This document shows, in pieces, positions 60,651 to 64,000 of a stretch of DNA of 64,000 nt. The notes under the pieces were generated by a model, which did no database searches, was not told the DNA's origin, and saw nothing but the letters and a program-made list of their open reading frames with translations. Source of the stretch: Geodermatophilus obscurus DSM 43160. GTDB lineage: Bacteria; Actinomycetota; Actinomycetes; Mycobacteriales; Geodermatophilaceae. Within the stretch, counting starts at the first letter, position 1; the number at the start of each line of letters is the position of its first letter. Location of the stretch: NCBI RefSeq assembly GCF_000025345.1, contig NC_013757.1, forward strand, positions 992,001 through 1,056,000, given 5' to 3'. The translations under genes were made by a program, and so were the position numbers.

Positions 60651-61751
60651 GTGAACCACTCCACCCCCACCCCCGTCGACGACACCCGCGCCGCCCGCAG
60701 CCGTGAGCCGCTGGTCTTCGGCGGCATCCCCGAGGCCGAGGGCTGGGCTCTCGCGCCCATCACGCCGCGCGACCGGGTGCACTTCCGGACCGACCGCGAG
60801 CTGCCGCTCGAGGAGTTCCGCCGCGAGCTGCCCGACGGCGTCACGGTCAGCTACGACGAGGGCGAGGGCCTGTACCGCGTCGACGGCGCCTGCGGCACCG
60901 CCTCGGTGCTGGCCGAGTGGGTCAAGGCGTGGTGTGCCGGGCACGGGACGGCGACCGTCGGGCTGCGGGCGGAGACCGACGTCCGCCGCCGGGCGCCGCG
61001 GGACCTGCCACCGGCGTTCCTCGACGAGCTGTGCCGGCACTACCTCCCCGTGAGCCTCAAGCGGCTGCAGCGGAACTCGAGCACCCTGCGCATGCACGTG
61101 CCGGACCCCGACGACCTCACCCAGCAGGTCAGCGAGTGGATCCTCAAGGCGGTCGGGCAGTTCGACGAGGGCAAGGGCGTCCCGTTCGGAGCCTTTCTCG
61201 CCACCCAGCTGTCGAAGTGGGTGCACGACCTGGGCCGCAACGCCCACGGTCGCACCGCCGCCGACACCGAGAACAAGCAGCAGAAGGCGGTCGCGGCCTT
61301 TCTCGCCGAGCACCAGCGGCGGCCCAGCGAGCGGGAGCTCGCCGCCTACATGGGGCAGAGCGTCGCGACGCTGCGGCGCAACTCGCAGACGGTGGCCACG
61401 CTCAACGGGCTGCGCAACCTGCAGTCGCTGGACGGCGTCGGCCCGGACGCGACCGAGATCATGCTGCCGGATGCCCACGAGGCGCCGGACGAGATCATGG
61501 GTGAGGCGGAGCAGACGCTGCTGTCGCACGCGCTGACGGCGGCGTGCGCGCCGGATCCGGACGCGCGGCCCGACCAGCGGGCGGGTCAGCCCAACGTCCT
61601 GGGCTGGGCGACCTGGTACCTGACCACCTGGGGTGGCCGGACCAAGACGCAGCTGTCGGCCGACCTGGGCACCTCCGTGCGGAACATGAACGTGCACGCC
61701 GACCGCGTCGAGCGGGCGCTCAAGCAGCGGCTGACCGAGCTGGCCGACTGA
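60651..61751 (+). CDS. Divergent sigma-70-family RNA polymerase sigma factor
   Basis: A 366-residue protein with an N-terminal ~120-residue extension and then sigma-like regions. Region 2-like: DDLTQQVSEWILKAVGQFDE, GVPFGAFLATQLSKWVHDLG. Region 3-like: RRPSERELAAYMGQSVATLR. The C-terminal helix-turn-helix KTQLSADLGTSVRNMNVHAD with RVERAL is region 4-like. It is clearly different from the FliA gene at 55051. GTG 60651 has GAGGAG about 7 nt upstream. It may control genes of this locus or an unrelated regulon; target promoters are unknown. Confidence 0.7.
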   Translation: MNHSTPTPVDDTRAARSREPLVFGGIPEAEGWALAPITPRDRVHFRTDRELPLEEFRRELPDGVTVSYDEGEGLYRVDGACGTASVLAEWVKAWCAGHGTATVGLRAETDVRRRAPRDLPPAFLDELCRHYLPVSLKRLQRNSSTLRMHVPDPDDLTQQVSEWILKAVGQFDEGKGVPFGAFLATQLSKWVHDLGRNAHGRTAADTENKQQKAVAAFLAEHQRRPSERELAAYMGQSVATLRRNSQTVATLNGLRNLQSLDGVGPDATEIMLPDAHEAPDEIMGEAEQTLLSHALTAACAPDPDARPDQRAGQPNVLGWATWYLTTWGGRTKTQLSADLGTSVRNMNVHADRVERALKQRLTELAD

Positions 61752-61885
61752 TCGGGTCCATCTGCGGGAAACAGCCGTGACACGGGTCCATCGCGGCTCC
61801 GGCCTGCCGATATCCAGGTCGTGAGAGAGCGCACGGGAGCCGGCCGCAGCCGCGGTGCGGTGCCCGTCCCGGCCGCCGCGGGTGC

Positions 61886-62233
61886 GTGGTGAGCGCCCTC
61901 GCCCCGGGCGCAGCGGCGCCCGACGTCCTGGTCCCGCACTGGCTGACCGCCGCCGAGCGGGAGGAGCTGGGGACGCTCGTGCGCTGCGCCCTGGAGGGTG
62001 CCGAGGTGCACCCGGTGGCCGCCATCCACCTCTCCGACGTGCTCACCGAGCTGCACGTGGCCACGGCACGCGACGCCATGTGGCCCGGCTCCGCAGCGCG
62101 GGTGCGCCGGGTGACCGGCTGGGGCGCCGACGTGCTGCCCGTGCGGCTGTCCGCCCGGGAGCTGACCAGCGTGCTGACCCTGCCCGAGCTGGCGCCGAGG
62201 CTGCGCACCGCACTGTGCCAGGACCGTCCGTGA
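61886..62233 (+). CDS. Uncharacterised protein upstream of the 62230 gene
   Basis: A 115-residue protein without recognised domains (PHWLTAAEREELGTLVRCAL, VLPVRLSARELTSVLTLPEL). GTG 61886 or the adjacent GTG 61889 could be the start. The stop overlaps the next gene as GTGA, supporting a real two-gene unit. It lies 134 bp after the divergent sigma gene on the same strand. No function is assigned. Confidence 0.6.
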   Translation: MVSALAPGAAAPDVLVPHWLTAAEREELGTLVRCALEGAEVHPVAAIHLSDVLTELHVATARDAMWPGSAARVRRVTGWGADVLPVRLSARELTSVLTLPELAPRLRTALCQDRP

Positions 62234-62988
62234 GCGGCGGGCTGTTCGGCGCCGCCGGGCTGCTGCAGCGGCTGCGCTCCGTGCCCGTCACCGTGGCCGA
62301 CCTGCGCCGGGTCGCCGACGAGGTGCTGCCCCCGTTGGCGACCGGGCGACTGCAGATCTCCCTGGCCGACGACCGGGTCGACGGTCCCGTCGTGGTCCTC
62401 GAGGAGGACGAGCGGCGGGTGCGCACACCGTTGCGCGACCTGGCCGAGGACATGACCGACGCCCGCGTCGGCTCGACGCCCGAGGAGCTGGCGGCCGCGC
62501 TGACGGCCTGGGTGCTCGACCGCCCGGTCCCCGACGCGGTGGCCGCCGAGGCCGGCGTGGCGGTGCTCGACTGGACCGACCGGACCGAGACCGGCGTCGG
62601 CTGGCGGGTCGTCGTCCGCCGCGGGAACCGGGCTCTGCCGTGGACGCCGTCGGCCGGCCTGGACCGGCGCGCCGTGGACCGTGCGCGCGCAGCCGCGTGG
62701 GAGCGGGCTGCCGCGGTCGGGGGCTCCCTGAGGGTCGAGGGCCCGGTGGCGCTGTGGGCGCACCCCGAGGTGCCGCTGCTCGCCTCCGCCGTCCTCGTCG
62801 CCCCGGGGCTGCTGCTGGACCACATCGCCGCCGCCGGGCTCGACCTGCACGACCCGCACGTCGTCGTCACGCCCTCCTCGCCGCTGGCCTGCGCCGACGC
62901 CGGCGTGGCCGCGCGGCTCGCCGGGGAGACCGGCGAGGCGTGCCAGCGACTGCCCTGGCGGCAGCTCGCCCGCCTGCGCTGGATCTGA
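62230..62988 (+). CDS. Uncharacterised protein coupled to the 61886 gene
   Basis: A 252-residue protein of unknown family (LLQRLRSVPVTVADLRRVAD, VVVLEEDERRVRTPLRDLAE, and a C-terminal AACADAGVAARLAGE-like stretch). No catalytic motif or membrane span is seen. It is translated after the 61886 gene through a GTGA overlap. It ends before a very long palindrome that should end transcription from both sides. Confidence 0.6.
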   Translation: MSGGLFGAAGLLQRLRSVPVTVADLRRVADEVLPPLATGRLQISLADDRVDGPVVVLEEDERRVRTPLRDLAEDMTDARVGSTPEELAAALTAWVLDRPVPDAVAAEAGVAVLDWTDRTETGVGWRVVVRRGNRALPWTPSAGLDRRAVDRARAAAWERAAAVGGSLRVEGPVALWAHPEVPLLASAVLVAPGLLLDHIAAAGLDLHDPHVVVTPSSPLACADAGVAARLAGETGEACQRLPWRQLARLRWI

Positions 62989-63002
62989 GCTTCCGCGCCG
63001 CA

Positions 63003-63086
63003 ATGATCAGCTGACCTGATCCCAGCGTGTCCTCCCTCGCGTTCGGCGGTAGGGGAGGACACGCTGGGATCAGGTCACTTGATCAT
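63003..63086. terminator. 84-nt near-perfect palindrome between convergent genes
   Basis: The inner 25-bp arms (63012-63036 and 63053-63077, starting TGACCTGATCCCAGCGTG) are perfectly complementary around a 16-nt loop. The outer arms ATGATCA/TGATCAT add 7 bp after a 2-nt interruption. It is a bidirectional terminator by position, but longer than needed, so it may be a mobile or regulatory palindrome. Confidence 0.8.
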
Positions 63087-63106
63087 GGCCCGCCGCAACC
63101 GCCGGT

Positions 63107-64000
63107 TCAGGCCAGGTGGCCGAACTCCCAGTGCCACGGCTCGGGCTTCTCGCCGCCCTGCCGGGCCCAGTCCGGCTGCACGAAGCCGAACCGGCCGGCG
63201 TTGGCCGCCATCCACGCCGACTGCACGGTGCCCGCGACGTTGATGCCGCCGCAGAGGTCGACCGCCAGGGCCCACCCGTGGTTCGACGTCCCGGGCACCG
63301 CGGCGAGCGCCGGCTTGGCGCGGGAGGCGGTGACCTGAGAACCCAACGATCGGTAGGAGTCGGTGATGCACAGCGGGCTGCCGAACGCCGCGCGGTAGGC
63401 GTCCGCCAGGGCCGCGTAGCCGGCAGCGGCGTCGCAGCGCAGGGCGTGGCCGCGGGCGATCGGGCACAGGGCGGTCGCGGGGATGGTGCCGTTCGACCAG
63501 CCGCCCCAGGCCGGGCTGACCGGGCCGACCGGCGCGGGCGGTGCGCCACAGGCACCCCGGCCGGCGGTACCGGCCGGCAGTGCGGCGTTCGGCTGCGCCG
63601 GGGCGGGCAGGGTGACCCGCACGGCGGCGGACGCGTCCCCGACCGGGCGGACGCCGACCTGGTAGCCGGCGGCCGACGCGGCCACGACCTGGCCCTCGCC
63701 CACGTAGACGCCGACGTCGTGCCCGCCGTCGGCGTGGACGAGGTCGCCGATCTGCAGCTGGGACAGCGGGACGGCGGCGCCGTGCGCCCACTGGTCGCCG
63801 GCGGCGGTCGGGATCGCGTACCCGGCCAGCAGCCACGAGGCAGCCGCCAGGCCGCCGCAGTCGTAGGCGTCGGGACCGGTGCCGCCGGGCACGTAGGGCT
63901 TGCCGACCTGGGCCAGCGCGGAGCTCACCGCGGCCACCGTCTCGGCCGGCAGCACGGTCACCGGGCGGTTGCCCGCCACGGCCCAGGCGACTCCCGGGAT
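63107..64000 (-). CDS. NlpC/P60 - M15 (VanY-like) peptidoglycan peptidase, cut by window edge
   Basis: A protein of at least 298 residues, reading leftward from beyond the right edge. It has an NlpC/P60-like domain (ALAQVGKPYVPGGTGPDAYD, CGGLAAASW with the catalytic Cys, HDVGVYVGEGQVVAAS). It is followed by an M15 D-alanyl-D-alanine carboxypeptidase/VanY-like domain (ITDSYRSLGSQ, SNHGWALAVDLCGG, EPWHWEFGH, giving zinc ligands His, Asp and His). It should trim peptide stems outside the cell. An in-frame GTG at 63979 is not taken as the start, because coding continues to the window edge and a signal peptide would be expected upstream. Confidence 0.85.
   Translation of the reverse strand: MPGVAWAVAGNRPVTVLPAETVAAVSSALAQVGKPYVPGGTGPDAYDCGGLAAASWLLAGYAIPTAAGDQWAHGAAVPLSQLQIGDLVHADGGHDVGVYVGEGQVVAASAAGYQVGVRPVGDASAAVRVTLPAPAQPNAALPAGTAGRGACGAPPAPVGPVSPAWGGWSNGTIPATALCPIARGHALRCDAAAGYAALADAYRAAFGSPLCITDSYRSLGSQVTASRAKPALAAVPGTSNHGWALAVDLCGGINVAGTVQSAWMAANAGRFGFVQPDWARQGGEKPEPWHWEFGHLA

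Overview
This window is a stretch of very GC-rich actinobacterial chromosome. GTG starts are common, mycothiol-linked enzymes are present (Mca and an MDMPI-fold protein), genes are packed with 4-nt stop/start overlaps, and there is a large flagellar locus. A motile Geodermatophilaceae-type organism (Blastococcus, Modestobacter or Geodermatophilus-like) fits best. That placement is inferred from gene content and style, not from a marker gene.

Left part (1-26.7 kb): a housekeeping and accessory region. It runs through a thiolase (cut by the left edge), an SGNH hydrolase, a DUF2252 protein, a GNAT acetyltransferase, a VWA/MoxR-type ATPase pair, threonine ammonia-lyase, a DrrAB-like ABC exporter and an M3 peptidase. 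It continues with an RNHCP protein, greA, mca and a small membrane protein. An AMIN-like secreted protein broken by an in-frame TGA follows, then PsiE, a DUF255 thioredoxin-fold protein, a putative RHH protein, an MDMPI-type enzyme, a MenJ-like reductase, trhA, a cis-prenyltransferase, a DUF885 zinc protein, and phoH with a coupled 35-codon leader ORF. The order greA - mca - small membrane protein - DUF255 - hemolysin III - cis-prenyltransferase - phoH recalls the Mycobacterium tuberculosis Rv1080c-Rv1095 neighbourhood. An AbiEi-like gene bracketed by two copies of a 71-bp palindromic repeat closes this part.

Flagellar locus (26.9-59.9 kb): the minus strand is read from right to left. It carries hag - fliD - fliS - a FliT-position gene; then flgB - flgC - fliE - fliF - fliG - fliH - fliI - fliJ - NlpC/SLT fusion - fliK - flgD - flgE; then flbD - motA - motB - fliL; then fliM - fliN - fliO - fliP - fliQ - fliR - flhB - flhA - a degenerate flhF - a small membrane gene. 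Strong palindromes separate these units. A glycosyltransferase diverges from hag, and a FliA/WhiG-type sigma gene diverges from flgN - flgK - flgL - fliW - csrA. Three promoters match CTCA-N(16-17)-GCCG(A/T)A, in front of flbD, hag and flgN. The hag leader has five GGA motifs, as expected for CsrA control balanced by FliW.

Right end (60-64 kb): an unknown gene, a divergent sigma-70-like gene and two more unknown genes follow csrA on the same strand. A near-perfect 84-nt palindrome then separates them from a convergent NlpC/P60 plus VanY-type peptidoglycan hydrolase cut by the right edge.

Most unusual features: (1) six copies of a terminator-like palindrome just 3' of stop codons, whose outer stem sequences change between copies while pairing is kept; (2) a second family of 71-72 bp palindromic repeats, three copies; (3) the phoH leader ORF, reminiscent of mycobacterial PhoAT; (4) the stop-interrupted AMIN-like gene; (5) an FlhF homologue without a P-loop.
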